Positions 16,686-25,418 of a stretch of 64,000 nucleotides of DNA are shown piece by piece. The DNA lies in the NCBI GenBank assembly GCA_965659675.1, contig CBFHWY010000001.1, positions 1 to 64,000 of the forward strand. Reading direction: 5' to 3'. The notes beneath the pieces were generated by a model. The model made no database searches and had not been told where the DNA came from. It was given only the letters and a program-made list of their open reading frames with translations. The first letter of the stretch is position 1; the number at the start of each line of letters is the position of its first letter. A program made the position numbers and the translations under genes. Source of the DNA: CBFHWY01 sp965659675 (lineage in GTDB: Bacteria > Bacteroidota > Bacteroidia > Flavobacteriales_G > Salibacteraceae).

Positions 16686-18167
16686 ATGCAGGCCTTAAAG
16701 AAACTTGCCGGTCAGACGGCCATATATGGGCTCAGTTCGATCATCGGGCGCTTCCTGAACTATCTCCTTGTTCCGCTACATGTCGTCCAATTCACGACGG
16801 ATCAGTATGGAGTAATTACAGAGATGTATGCATATGTCGCTTTTTTGGTGGTATTGCTCACTTATGGGATGGAAACGGCCTTTTTCCGATTCTCAAATAG
16901 AAAAGACCAGGATCCAAATAAGGTCTACAATATGGCCTTTTGTGCTGTTGGCTTCAGTTCCTTTCTATTTATTGTCCTTTCCTTTATTTTCCAACAACCT
17001 ATTGCCGACTGGCTCAGGTACCCAAACCACAATGAGTATGTTGCCTGGTTTGCGATGATCGTTGGTTTGGATGCAGTTTCTTCTATTCCCCTGGCGAAGC
17101 TAAGATCACTCAACAAAGCAAAGACCTTCGCTGCCATCAACTTGAGTAATGTAGCGATCAATATTGGCCTCAATCTATTTTTCATTGCCTACTGCATGCC
17201 CGCATATGAAGAGGGTACCCGTAACTTTTTGATCAACACCTTCTACAGTCCGGAGATTGGTGTTGGTTATGTTTTCATGTCAAACCTGGCTGCCAGTTTG
17301 GTAAAGTTCCTGGTGCTCATTCCTTTTATGAGAACCAGGCAATGGCAGTTGGATCTTGCGCTGATCAGAAAAATGCTCATTTATGCCTTGCCTTTGCTCG
17401 TGGCGGGATTGGCTGGTATTGTGAATGAAACGCTGGATAGAGTGCTGCTAAAACGTTTATTGATCGATAAACTTGGACCTATAGAAACCCTGAGTCAGCT
17501 GGGAATTTATGGTGCATGTTATAAGGTTTCCATCATCATTTCACTCTTCATACAGGCCTTTAGATATGCTGCAGAACCCTTCTTCTTTTCATACTCAAAA
17601 GAGAAGGATTCAAAGGAAACCTATGCTAAGATCATGAACTATTTTGTGGTGGTATGTACAACGATCTTCCTCGGGGTATTGCTGTTCATGGATTTTATCA
17701 AATATTTTATTCCAAACGAAGATTACTGGGTTGGTTTAAAGGTGGTTCCCGTATTGCTTTTGGCAAATATTTGTCTCGGAATCTATTACAACCAAAGTAT
17801 CTGGTATAAAATGACCGATAAAACATTCATGGGTGCTTATATCGCAATTTTTGGTGCGATTATCACCGTCGTTTTGAACATTATGCTCATTCCAGTATTT
17901 GGGTATGAGGGATCAGCATGGGCAACATTGATCTGTTATGCCAGTATGGTGCTGGTTTCCTATTTTCTTGGTCACAAGTATTATCCTATTCCTTATCAGG
18001 TTGGGAGGGTGATCTTTTACATTCTTGTGGCCCTCGGTATATTTATGCTTACCGAGTTCATGAATATGGATAGAGGAGTATTAAAATATGCAACGCATAC
18101 GGCTATTATTTTAGTCTATATTTTGACGGCATACCTAATAGAAAAACCAAAACGAAATCTGATATGA
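16686..18167 (+). CDS. Polysaccharide flippase family membrane protein (Wzx/MATE-like)
   Basis: A 493-residue polytopic inner-membrane protein with about 12-14 hydrophobic segments and few polar loops. It opens with LKKLAGQTAIYGLSSIIGRFLNY, typical of lipid-linked oligosaccharide flippases of the MOP superfamily. It would move undecaprenyl-linked sugars across the inner membrane for surface polysaccharide. No glycosyltransferases are adjacent, so the substrate is open; peptidoglycan-precursor flipping is an alternative. The stop overlaps the dut start (ATGA), linking it to dut and the DUF547 gene. Confidence 0.85.
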   Translation: MQALKKLAGQTAIYGLSSIIGRFLNYLLVPLHVVQFTTDQYGVITEMYAYVAFLVVLLTYGMETAFFRFSNRKDQDPNKVYNMAFCAVGFSSFLFIVLSFIFQQPIADWLRYPNHNEYVAWFAMIVGLDAVSSIPLAKLRSLNKAKTFAAINLSNVAINIGLNLFFIAYCMPAYEEGTRNFLINTFYSPEIGVGYVFMSNLAASLVKFLVLIPFMRTRQWQLDLALIRKMLIYALPLLVAGLAGIVNETLDRVLLKRLLIDKLGPIETLSQLGIYGACYKVSIIISLFIQAFRYAAEPFFFSYSKEKDSKETYAKIMNYFVVVCTTIFLGVLLFMDFIKYFIPNEDYWVGLKVVPVLLLANICLGIYYNQSIWYKMTDKTFMGAYIAIFGAIITVVLNIMLIPVFGYEGSAWATLICYASMVLVSYFLGHKYYPIPYQVGRVIFYILVALGIFMLTEFMNMDRGVLKYATHTAIILVYILTAYLIEKPKRNLI

Positions 18168-18598
18168 AGGTGAGAGTGGTCAATAGATCAAAAAATGAAT
18201 TACCAGAATATGGCACCGCCGATTCGGCAGGAATTGATCTTAGAGCAGATATTGAGACGCCCGTTCAATTGGAAAGTTTAGAACGAAAATTGATTCCGAC
18301 CGGACTTTTCGTAGAGCTTCCAAAAGGAACAGAAGCTCAGATCCGACCGAGAAGTGGCATGGCATACAAGCACGGCATAAGTGTGTTAAATTCTCCTGGT
18401 ACGATCGATGCAGACTACAGGGGAGAAATAAAAATACTGGCGGTAAATCTATCCAGGGATAAATATGAAATTCAACCAGGTGAACGATTGGCACAAATGA
18501 TATTGTCAAAATATGAGATCATTGAATGGGAGGAAGTAGAAGATCTGGAGTCGAGTGAAAGAGGAGCCGGTGGTTTTGGAAGTACAGGAAAAAAATAA
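18164..18598 (+). CDS. dut: Deoxyuridine 5'-triphosphate nucleotidohydrolase (dUTPase)
   Basis: Dut hydrolyses dUTP to dUMP and pyrophosphate, keeping uracil out of DNA and supplying dTMP synthesis. All five trimeric-dUTPase motifs are present in the 144 residues: SAGIDLRAD, RPRSGMA, GTIDADYRGE (catalytic Asp and Tyr), RLAQMIL and the C-terminal GAGGFGSTG lid. The ATG overlaps the flippase stop by four bases. Confidence 0.97.
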   Translation: MKVRVVNRSKNELPEYGTADSAGIDLRADIETPVQLESLERKLIPTGLFVELPKGTEAQIRPRSGMAYKHGISVLNSPGTIDADYRGEIKILAVNLSRDKYEIQPGERLAQMILSKYEIIEWEEVEDLESSERGAGGFGSTGKK

Positions 18599-18604
18599 GC
18601 TCAA

Positions 18605-19360
18605 GTGAAACACCTACTCCTGATATCGTGCTTTTTCCTTTTGATATCCTGTATGGGTATCGAGGCAAATGAAAAAGGAAACTCGAAACCGATATCACAT
18701 GAGACCTGGGATGCCCTGCTCAAAGATCATGTGCGCTCAGGACGAGTGAACTATCAAAGTTTTATCGCAGATTCAAACCGTCTAAATACATATTTAAATC
18801 TACTTTCAAATAACCACCCAAACACACAAAACTGGTCAGTGAAAGATCGGTTGGCATATTGGATCAATGCCTATAACGCATTCACCATCCGCTTAATCAT
18901 TAGAAATTATCCCCTAAACTCCATAAAGGATATTGCTGGGTCAATTCCATTTATCAATAGCGCCTGGGACATCAAATTCGTGAAGATCGGAGAAGAACTT
19001 TACGACCTCAACAACATAGAACACGGGATCATAAGATCGCAATTCAATGAACCACCCATCCATTTTGCTTTGGTATGCGCTTCGCGATCTTGTCCTGTGC
19101 TGAGATCAGAAGCCTATACTGCAGAAAAGTTAGAAATACAACTGGAGGATCAAACACGCTTATTTGTAAATGACACCACAAAGAATAAGATCGAAGGCAA
19201 TCATTGGAGAGTGAGTAAGATTTTTCTTTGGTACAGATCAGACTTTAGATCAGGAGCTGTAAAGAGTACAGATTTCATTTTGAAATACCTTGATCAAAGA
19301 CCAAAAACAGACCATGTGAAGCTTGGCTATCTTGATTATGACTGGTCGCTTAACGACTAG
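18605..19360 (+). CDS. DUF547-domain lipoprotein
   Basis: A 251-residue protein starting at GTG. The signal peptide ends in the lipobox LISC (cysteine at residue 16). The body carries the DUF547 landmarks: LAYWINAYNAFTIRL, a HGIIR segment, and FALVCASRSCPVLRSEAY. DUF547 has a papain/transglutaminase-like flavour in some structural views, but no activity is established, so I assign none. It follows dut by six bases, and its 3' end overlaps recO, encoded on the other strand, by four bases. Confidence 0.85.
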   Translation: MKHLLLISCFFLLISCMGIEANEKGNSKPISHETWDALLKDHVRSGRVNYQSFIADSNRLNTYLNLLSNNHPNTQNWSVKDRLAYWINAYNAFTIRLIIRNYPLNSIKDIAGSIPFINSAWDIKFVKIGEELYDLNNIEHGIIRSQFNEPPIHFALVCASRSCPVLRSEAYTAEKLEIQLEDQTRLFVNDTTKNKIEGNHWRVSKIFLWYRSDFRSGAVKSTDFILKYLDQRPKTDHVKLGYLDYDWSLND

Positions 19361-20064
19361 CCGTGAAGTACAGCATGAAGTACTTCCAGGGACTTAGGTT
19401 CCTTGAAGCCTGGCAAATGAATATCAAAATAGCGCATGATCAATTTGAGTAAAGTATGTCTATCCTTTCCATTCGTGGCAAAGGGTTGATCCCCTCCAAG
19501 AAAATGGATAAAAAGGGATGTTTCTCCCAGTTCCAATAGGTTACGTTTGTCTTGCTGAGTCAATGGATCTAATAATTCTCCTTCAAGCAGATCAAAGCAT
19601 CGTGTTTTCTTGTACTCCGGTACACCGGGAAAAATACCAAGCAAGATGAAAAGATCCCGGCAAAAGGAAATAGGAATTTCTTCAAGATTCGTTCTACCGT
19701 TGATGTGTTGAGTATATCGAAGCAGTAGCTCGAACAATTCTGTTCTGACCTCTTCTTCTTTCACACATTGAATAAACAATTCGGAGCAGAAAGTGGCAAC
19801 AAAATCCCGTTCGGGAAAGAACTGTTGGGATAAGTTTAGCGGGCTAATTTCTTTGATGCGATTGAGATCAGACTTCTGAGAATCATAAAAGACCAGGTCG
19901 TAATGAGAGAGCAGCTGAAAGTGTTTTTTTCGTTTCGACTTCCCACGAACTCCTTGAATCAGAAACGAACGAATACCGCGATCCCGCAAATAACACTTCA
20001 GTATAAAGCCGGTTTCACGAAAAGCTTTGACCTGAAGAACAATGGCCTGATCGTGTCCAAACAT
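19357..20064 (-). CDS. recO: DNA repair protein RecO
   Basis: RecO works with RecR (and RecF) to load RecA on SSB-coated single-stranded DNA for gap repair. The 235-residue protein has the N-terminal OB-fold start (QAIVLQVKAFRETGFILKCY, then GVRGKSKRKKHFQLL) and a helical C-terminal domain. The zinc cysteines of some RecO proteins are not obvious here. The ATG overlaps the porZ stop (TAATG), so recO is translated with the secretion gene. I recall a recO-porZ neighbourhood from other Bacteroidota but cannot verify it here. Confidence 0.93.
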   Translation of the reverse strand: MFGHDQAIVLQVKAFRETGFILKCYLRDRGIRSFLIQGVRGKSKRKKHFQLLSHYDLVFYDSQKSDLNRIKEISPLNLSQQFFPERDFVATFCSELFIQCVKEEEVRTELFELLLRYTQHINGRTNLEEIPISFCRDLFILLGIFPGVPEYKKTRCFDLLEGELLDPLTQQDKRNLLELGETSLFIHFLGGDQPFATNGKDRHTLLKLIMRYFDIHLPGFKEPKSLEVLHAVLHG

Positions 20065-22364
20065 TAGCGCAGATAAAGGAGCTTGGTCTTACCCCTGAGA
20101 TTACCAGCTGAGTCGGAGCAATAAACAAGATAAACGCCAGTAGCCACTTTGTTTCCCCTTTGATCCACTCCGTTCCAAACAGCCTGACCACCATTGGAGC
20201 GAGTTTCGTATATCATGTTTCCGCTGACATCGGTGATCTTAACAAGGGCATTTTCTGTGGTGTTTTTAACAGCAATTACTCCATTATGACCCTGGGGAAC
20301 GGGATTTGGATAAACATAGATCTGATCATAATCATTTCGGGCGGCCGTTGCATCCGCCTTATAGGCAATAATCCCGCGCTCTGTTCCAATGAATACCTCA
20401 CCGGTAGACTCCAGTACCGTTATGCTGTTGACCTCGTTAGAGAAGAGCGGACTATTGTCTTCGTTAAAGCTATGGATCTGTTCTTTTCCATCAGAGCTAA
20501 GCAAAAACGCACCAGAGTTTTGTGTTCCGATCCATTTGCGATTAGCCTGATCCACAAAGATGGAGGTGATGTTATCGTTTTCAAAAAGTATCTCTGTAAA
20601 TCCATCCTGTTGAATAAGTATCTCATCTGCCTCAACACTGGTTTCGTCAAGGACGCTAGCAGCATTAAAAAAGACACGCAACCCCAGGTTGGTTCCCGCC
20701 CACACCGAACCCGACCGGTCTTCAACTATGGCCTTTAATTCGTTACTGGGTAGGTTTCCGTTGTTTGGTGATGAATTTAAGATACGATATCGGTCATCGC
20801 TGACATCCTCCAGGGTGTTGTTGTAGTCATATACAAGAATTCCTCGTTTTGGAAGGAACATCCAGATGTGTCCCCAGGAGGTCTTGATGATATCCCCAGT
20901 AACATCTGTTGAGTTAAAGCCGTCAATGGGAAATGAATACCACTCCCCTGTTGAACTAAGACAATGAAGAGGTTTTGAAGAACGCCCATTTCCTACCCAG
21001 AGATTGTCAGAATCATCCATGAATAATCCGCTAATGGCTACATAATTTGAATCTTCGGGTATTGCTTGAAGTTCAGAATTAGTGCTGTTATAGACCTTCT
21101 TTACGCGATTTGTATCCGCTTGAATGAGGCCGTCGCCGTATGAGGCGAAGAAATAGCTTTCTTCATCTGAGCTTTCTATGTCAAGGATGTCAAACATAGT
21201 CGTAAGGGTATCTAAGCGGAATGCGTCGAGTTGGATCCATTGATCCTTTTCAAGCAAATAGGCTTCGGCCGGCAAAAAGCTATTGAGCCAGTTGTCGTTG
21301 ACTCCCCCGGCAGCCACGACGACCTTATCACCGAAGGCCTGTACCTTAAAATTATTTGAGCTCTTTGGGCTATCGGGGGTTAAAATGTCATTGTTGAAGT
21401 CGTCACGGCTGCGAATCAGGCCCTGGTTGAAGTCAGCGATCCAGAGTCTGGAGTCAGCGTCAAACAGTGCGTCTCTTGGGCTTGGTGCAATGCCGCTTCC
21501 ATAATCAAAGGGACGTCGCAACTGGTTCCAACTATTATCAAACACGCTGGCACTGTTTGTTTGCGCAATGGATAGGAAAGAAGCGTTCGCTCTAATGCTG
21601 TAGTTTGTTTCATTGCTTAAACGCGGATAATATTCCCACGTGGATCCGTTTTTGAAATACACTGAATCGGTTCGAAAAGCAGGATTTGGTTTATTGATGA
21701 AGAGGCTGTCATTAAAACTGAAGATATGATTATAACGAGCCTGGGGATCTACAATGTTCGTGTCCCTTTTCCATACCCTAAAGTCTTCAAGCTCTTCATT
21801 CAGACCCGCATAGAATAGGCCTTCTTCTGTGCTGCAGTAAATGGTGTCTTTGTAAACGAAACTCGCGTTAAGCGACACATAAGACTCATTTGGGCCGATG
21901 AGGTAAGTGGCAGAAAACTCTTGCTTTTCATTGTCGAACACCAACAAGCCAAAACCAGTAGAAATAAAAGTTTGGCCCTGGCTGAAGTGGAAATGATTAA
22001 TACTTCGATCAGCGACAATATTGGCACGACGCAGATCTTCAAAATTGATGATCTCATTGTCTTTGATGAGATCCATATTCCCATTCTCGTATCCAACAAA
22101 AAGCAAACCCAGAGAATCATCACCAGCAATTGCGGCAACCCCCATATCACTCATGCCAGTGATCTTGTTCCAGCGTTCGATCTCTTCTGTATCCAGATCA
22201 TATGAAAAAAGAGAAGGGCCTGCGTGACAATACACCCTTCCTCCCACTTCAGCAAGTTGAAAAGAACGTTGGTAAGGTAAATGAGAAAAGAACGTACCAA
22301 TCGGGTGCCTTTGTGCAAAGAGCACCGAAGGAAGGCAGCACATCAATATCAGGATCTTTCTCAT
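20064..22364 (-). CDS. porZ: Type IX secretion protein PorZ (two-propeller surface protein)
   Basis: In Porphyromonas, PorZ sits on the cell surface and delivers anionic LPS to the sortase that attaches T9SS cargo. I choose the ATG at 22364 (MRKILILMCCLPSVLFAQ, a good signal peptide) over one 19 codons upstream, giving 766 residues. The N-terminal region (IGTFFSHLPYQRSFQLAEVGGRVYCHAG, with LFSYDLDTEEIERWNKITGMSD) matches the PorZ propeller start. Later blades carry the two-component-regulator-propeller motifs (DRSGSVWAGTNLGL, NRKWIGTQNSG). The protein ends in a T9SS-type sorting domain (VYPNPVPQG to TKLLYLR). It is followed by recO with a TAATG overlap. Confidence 0.88.
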   Translation of the reverse strand: MRKILILMCCLPSVLFAQRHPIGTFFSHLPYQRSFQLAEVGGRVYCHAGPSLFSYDLDTEEIERWNKITGMSDMGVAAIAGDDSLGLLFVGYENGNMDLIKDNEIINFEDLRRANIVADRSINHFHFSQGQTFISTGFGLLVFDNEKQEFSATYLIGPNESYVSLNASFVYKDTIYCSTEEGLFYAGLNEELEDFRVWKRDTNIVDPQARYNHIFSFNDSLFINKPNPAFRTDSVYFKNGSTWEYYPRLSNETNYSIRANASFLSIAQTNSASVFDNSWNQLRRPFDYGSGIAPSPRDALFDADSRLWIADFNQGLIRSRDDFNNDILTPDSPKSSNNFKVQAFGDKVVVAAGGVNDNWLNSFLPAEAYLLEKDQWIQLDAFRLDTLTTMFDILDIESSDEESYFFASYGDGLIQADTNRVKKVYNSTNSELQAIPEDSNYVAISGLFMDDSDNLWVGNGRSSKPLHCLSSTGEWYSFPIDGFNSTDVTGDIIKTSWGHIWMFLPKRGILVYDYNNTLEDVSDDRYRILNSSPNNGNLPSNELKAIVEDRSGSVWAGTNLGLRVFFNAASVLDETSVEADEILIQQDGFTEILFENDNITSIFVDQANRKWIGTQNSGAFLLSSDGKEQIHSFNEDNSPLFSNEVNSITVLESTGEVFIGTERGIIAYKADATAARNDYDQIYVYPNPVPQGHNGVIAVKNTTENALVKITDVSGNMIYETRSNGGQAVWNGVDQRGNKVATGVYLVYCSDSAGNLRGKTKLLYLR

Positions 22365-22429
22365 AGAGCAAATAAACGAACGAATTCTCAATGAATTGCA
22401 TGTAAGGCTTAAGATGCTCACTTAAATGC

Positions 22430-22437
22430 TATTTTTG
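22430..22437 (+). promoter_or_regulatory. -7 promoter element of tRNA-Arg
   Basis: TATTTTTG at 22430-22437 matches TAnnTTTG and ends seven bases before the first base of the tRNA, the expected distance to a transcription start. Confidence 0.6.
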
Positions 22438-22444
22438 CCGATGA

Positions 22445-22518
22445 GCGTCCGTAGTTCAACTGGATAGAATATCAGATTTCGGCTCTGAGGGTTGAGGGTT
22501 CGAATCCTTCCGGACGCA
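22445..22518 (+). tRNA. tRNA-Arg (anticodon TCG)
   Basis: The acceptor GCGTCCG (22445-22451) pairs with CGGACGC (22511-22517). The anticodon stem TCAGA/TCTGA encloses the loop TTTCGGC with anticodon TCG, which reads CGA and related Arg codons. The T arm contains GGTTCGAATCC. The discriminator is A22518 and CCA is not encoded. Confidence 0.95.
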
Positions 22519-22542
22519 CACCGCTGATAATCAACGAGATAC

Positions 22543-22570
22543 GGCCGCTTTTCGAGCGGCCTTTTCTTTT
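22543..22570 (+). terminator. Intrinsic terminator of tRNA-Arg
   Basis: GGCCGCT and AGCGGCC form a seven-pair stem around a short TTTCG loop and are followed by TTTTCTTTT. It lies 24 bases after the tRNA end. Confidence 0.85.
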
Positions 22571-22660
22571 AAGCCCTACTGCTTTATTCTTAGTTTCCTA
22601 TAGGTAATATACTACAGAAGCCCCTGAAAGCCACAGCGGCCTTTATTTGGCCAAAAAGAA

Positions 22661-22676
22661 TGTTTCACGTGAAACA
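22661..22676. promoter_or_regulatory. parS-like ParB-binding palindrome downstream of mnmG
   Basis: TGTTTCACGTGAAACA is a perfect 16-bp palindrome identical to the widely conserved bacterial parS consensus. It lies four bases beyond the mnmG stop codon. A second copy flanks the other end of the gene. ParB binds such sites near the replication origin to segregate chromosomes. No parAB genes are in the window, so the role is inferred from the motif. Confidence 0.8.
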
Positions 22677-22680
22677 GGCC

Positions 22681-24549
22681 TTATCGATCGAGGTGAACAA
22701 GAAGTACGGATAGGTCTGCAGGAGAAACACCACTGATCCTTGATGCCTGCCCCATGGTTTGCGGTTTGATCTCGGATAGCTTTTCCCTTGCTTCTGAAGA
22801 AAGTGATTTTAAAGAGTGGTAGTCGATCGATGCAACTAATGGAATATGATCGAGGTTGGTCAGCCTTTCAGCCATCTCGCGTTCTCGATCAATATAGCCC
22901 TGATATTTCACCCGAATCTCTACCTGCTCAGCCACCTCTTTTCGAAGGCTGGAAGATTTAAGGTCCAGGTCTTGTTCTGGCATCATTCGGTCCAGAAGTT
23001 CAAGATTCATTTCTGGCCTTGACAACAAGGAATGCGCTTTTTGCTTTTGTTTTATTGCTGAAGAACCTAGATCATTTAGGATCGGGTTAACTTCTTTTGG
23101 GTCGACGCTCGTCTTGGAAATGACCTTAAAAAGATCTTCGGTTTGATTGAGTTTATCCTCTAAACGCCTTAACCTTTGATCACTTGCCAGGCCTAATTGA
23201 TGAGAAAGCGGCGTTAGCCTGATATCAGCATTATCCTGCCTTAGAAGAATTCTGAATTCAGCCCTGGAAGTAAACATGCGATAGGGTTCCTCCGTGCCTT
23301 TTGTAATGAGGTCATCGATAAGCACACCGATATATGCATCATCCCTACCAAGGATGAAAGGGTCCTTTTCGTGGACCTTTTGATGTGCGTTGATCCCAGC
23401 CATAAGGCCTTGGCACGCGGCTTCTTCATAGCCAGTTGTACCATTGATCTGACCAGCAAAAAACAAGTTCTCGATGAGCTTTGTTTCCAGGTTATAGCCA
23501 AGCTGTATAGGCGGAAAATAATCATACTCGATAGCATAACCGGGTCTGAACATCTTTACCGCTTCGAAACCTTTGATCTGACGAAGAGCCTTGAGTTGAA
23601 CTTCATCGGGTAAAGAGGTGGAAAAACCGTTGACATAGATCTCGACCGTATCCCAGCCTTCGGGTTCTACAAAGATCTGATGTCGGTCTTTATCTGCAAA
23701 ACGGTGAATTTTGTCTTCGATGGATGGGCAGTATCTCGGCCCGGTACTTTGAATGGCGCCATTGAACATTGGTGAACGATCAAAGCCCTCTTTTAAGCTC
23801 TCGTGCACTTCAGGAGAGGTGTATGTGATATAACAGCTGCGTTGCTTTGAAAGTGGTTTTGTTTCATCAAAAGAAAAGGTACTCGGGTCTTTGTCCCCTT
23901 TTTGCTCTTCCATTTTTGAATAGTCTAGGCTTCTTCCGTCGACCCGGGGAGGAGTTCCTGTTTTCATTCGGCCAGATTCGAAACCAAGGTTCTCTAGTTG
24001 CTCAGTGATTCCAGTAGAGGCTCGTTCACCAGCTCGTCCACCGCCAAAATTCTTTTCGCCAATATGGATGAGGCCATTAAGAAAAGTGCCAGAAGTGAGG
24101 ATCACAGATTTTGATCTGATCTCCACCCCCATACCAGTTTTAACCCCAACCACGCGATCTCCTTCGGTGATGATCGAGGTGACCATATCCTGCCAGAAAT
24201 TGACATTTGGGTTTTGCTCCAGGATCAATCGCCATTCCCAGGCAAACTTCATGCGGTCATTTTGGGTTCTTGGACTCCACATGGCCGGACCCTTGCTGCG
24301 GTTCAACATACGAAACTGAATAGCAGAGCGATCACTTATAATACCACTAAAGCCTCCTAGAGCATCAATTTCACGAATGATCTGTCCTTTGGCTATACCA
24401 CCCATGGCTGGATTACAAGACATTTGGGCAATCTTGTTCATGTCCATGGTGATCATAAGCACACTGGATCCAAGACTGGCTGCCGCAGAAGCTGCCTCAC
24501 AACCTGCGTGTCCGCCACCCACTACAATTACATCGTATTTGTCTAGCAT
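22681..24549 (-). CDS. mnmG: tRNA uridine-5-carboxymethylaminomethyl modification enzyme MnmG (GidA)
   Basis: MnmG, with MnmE, installs carboxymethylaminomethyl groups on U34 of tRNAs that read two-fold codon boxes. The 622-residue protein shows the FAD-binding [10 protein letters not shown] at 11-20, [11 protein letters not shown], the GTFLNG segment, and [13 protein letters not shown] and [18 protein letters not shown], all typical. It is the last gene of a minus-strand set that includes ybeY, the RsbW-like gene and the DUF4175 gene. It is bracketed by two parS-like sites, one starting 10 bases before the ATG and the other ending 4 bases after the stop. This fits the frequent location of gidA near oriC. 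Confidence 0.98.
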   Translation of the reverse strand: MLDKYDVIVVGGGHAGCEAASAAASLGSSVLMITMDMNKIAQMSCNPAMGGIAKGQIIREIDALGGFSGIISDRSAIQFRMLNRSKGPAMWSPRTQNDRMKFAWEWRLILEQNPNVNFWQDMVTSIITEGDRVVGVKTGMGVEIRSKSVILTSGTFLNGLIHIGEKNFGGGRAGERASTGITEQLENLGFESGRMKTGTPPRVDGRSLDYSKMEEQKGDKDPSTFSFDETKPLSKQRSCYITYTSPEVHESLKEGFDRSPMFNGAIQSTGPRYCPSIEDKIHRFADKDRHQIFVEPEGWDTVEIYVNGFSTSLPDEVQLKALRQIKGFEAVKMFRPGYAIEYDYFPPIQLGYNLETKLIENLFFAGQINGTTGYEEAACQGLMAGINAHQKVHEKDPFILGRDDAYIGVLIDDLITKGTEEPYRMFTSRAEFRILLRQDNADIRLTPLSHQLGLASDQRLRRLEDKLNQTEDLFKVISKTSVDPKEVNPILNDLGSSAIKQKQKAHSLLSRPEMNLELLDRMMPEQDLDLKSSSLRKEVAEQVEIRVKYQGYIDREREMAERLTNLDHIPLVASIDYHSLKSLSSEAREKLSEIKPQTMGQASRISGVSPADLSVLLVHLDR

Positions 24550-24558
24550 AAAATGCTT

Positions 24559-24574
24559 TGTTTCACGTGAAACC
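24559..24574. promoter_or_regulatory. parS-like ParB-binding palindrome upstream of mnmG
   Basis: TGTTTCACGTGAAACC contains the perfect 14-bp palindrome GTTTCACGTGAAAC at 24560-24573, one flank base short of the full 16-bp site. It begins 10 bases upstream of the mnmG ATG and touches the end of ybeY, so a bound ParB could also affect mnmG expression. Confidence 0.75.
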
Positions 24575-25002
24575 TAAAATGGCCGCGAAGTTAGATAATA
24601 ATCTTCCTTGTCGCTCATAACAAGCTTATCATCAGCTTGTTTATCATCGTAGCCCAAAAGATGCAAGAGCCCGTGCACAACGACGCGAAGAAGCTCTTCA
24701 GTAAAGTCTCTACCGAATTGTTTGGCGTTATCTTTCACGCGATCTACGCTGATAAACACTTCACCGGAGATCTCCTGTTCAGTGTTGTAATCAAATGTGA
24801 TCACGTCGGTATAGAAATCATGATCGAGATGCCTTTTATTCATCTCAAGCAAACTTTCATCATCTAAAAAAACGTAGTTCAGAAAACCAATTGTTCTTTC
24901 CTCATTTAAAGAGGTTGACAGTAACCAGGACCGGACAGCATCTTCATTAGAAATGCTGAAATCGGCTTCATAAAAGAATTGAATATCTGGCTCAGACGGC
25001 AT
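24574..25002 (-). CDS. ybeY: Endoribonuclease YbeY (16S rRNA maturation and ribosome quality control)
   Basis: YbeY is a metal-dependent RNase that matures the 3' end of 16S rRNA. The 142-residue protein carries VDRVKDNAKQFGRDFTEELLRVVVHGLLHLLGYDDK. The two zinc histidines of HGLLHLLGY are present. The third ligand, a His in proteobacterial HGxLHLxGYDH, is replaced here by Asp or supplied from nearby, as I recall for Bacteroidota members. The start overlaps the preceding gene's stop (TAATG). Confidence 0.92.
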   Translation of the reverse strand: MPSEPDIQFFYEADFSISNEDAVRSWLLSTSLNEERTIGFLNYVFLDDESLLEMNKRHLDHDFYTDVITFDYNTEQEISGEVFISVDRVKDNAKQFGRDFTEELLRVVVHGLLHLLGYDDKQADDKLVMSDKEDYYLTSRPF

Positions 25003-25418
25003 TAGAGCACAAAGAAACTAATTCGTAGAACGCTTCCGTTTTTTTGAAACTCATAACCGTCGCTAAGGTTTCTGATCAGAAACACACCACGACCTGTTTC
25101 TTTCTCCAGGTTTTCAGGTGCGGTTGGGTCTGGAATATTGTTGTAATCGAAGCCGTTCCCCTGATCCTCGACCTGAAAAATCAGTTCTTTGTTGTTTGTG
25201 AAATAGGCGATGCTGAACTCTTTTGATGGGTCATCCTGGTTACCGTGTTTAACGGCATTGATGGCAGCCTCAGAAACAGCGACGAGGATGTTTCCGTGCT
25301 GAGCTTCATCGACTTTCATATCGTCGAGCACCGACTGCACATAAGGCTCAACTCCAAGGAGTCCATCCTGACTAGATGGAAGTGATATTTTTGCTGTTGT
25401 AGCGATCTTAGCACTCAT
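25002..25418 (-). CDS. RsbW-like serine kinase/anti-sigma-type ATPase
   Basis: A 138-residue GHKL ATP-binding protein of the HATPase_c_2 type. The N box is VAVSEAAINAVKHGN, the G1 box VEDQGNGFDYNNIPDP, and the G2 region ETGRGVFLIRNLSDG. Relatives (RsbW, SpoIIAB) phosphorylate anti-sigma-factor antagonists or bind sigma factors. No partner antagonist or PP2C phosphatase is next to it, so its target is unknown. It is embedded in an operon with rRNA and tRNA processing genes, overlapping the genes on both sides by a few bases. Confidence 0.82.
   Translation of the reverse strand: MSAKIATTAKISLPSSQDGLLGVEPYVQSVLDDMKVDEAQHGNILVAVSEAAINAVKHGNQDDPSKEFSIAYFTNNKELIFQVEDQGNGFDYNNIPDPTAPENLEKETGRGVFLIRNLSDGYEFQKNGSVLRISFFVL

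Noticed and set aside
22661..22676. The downstream parS-like palindrome as the mnmG terminator
   Set aside because: It has almost no loop and a weak AT-rich stem; a perfect match to the parS consensus on both sides of the gene is better explained by ParB binding, though a T-rich stretch does follow on the minus strand.
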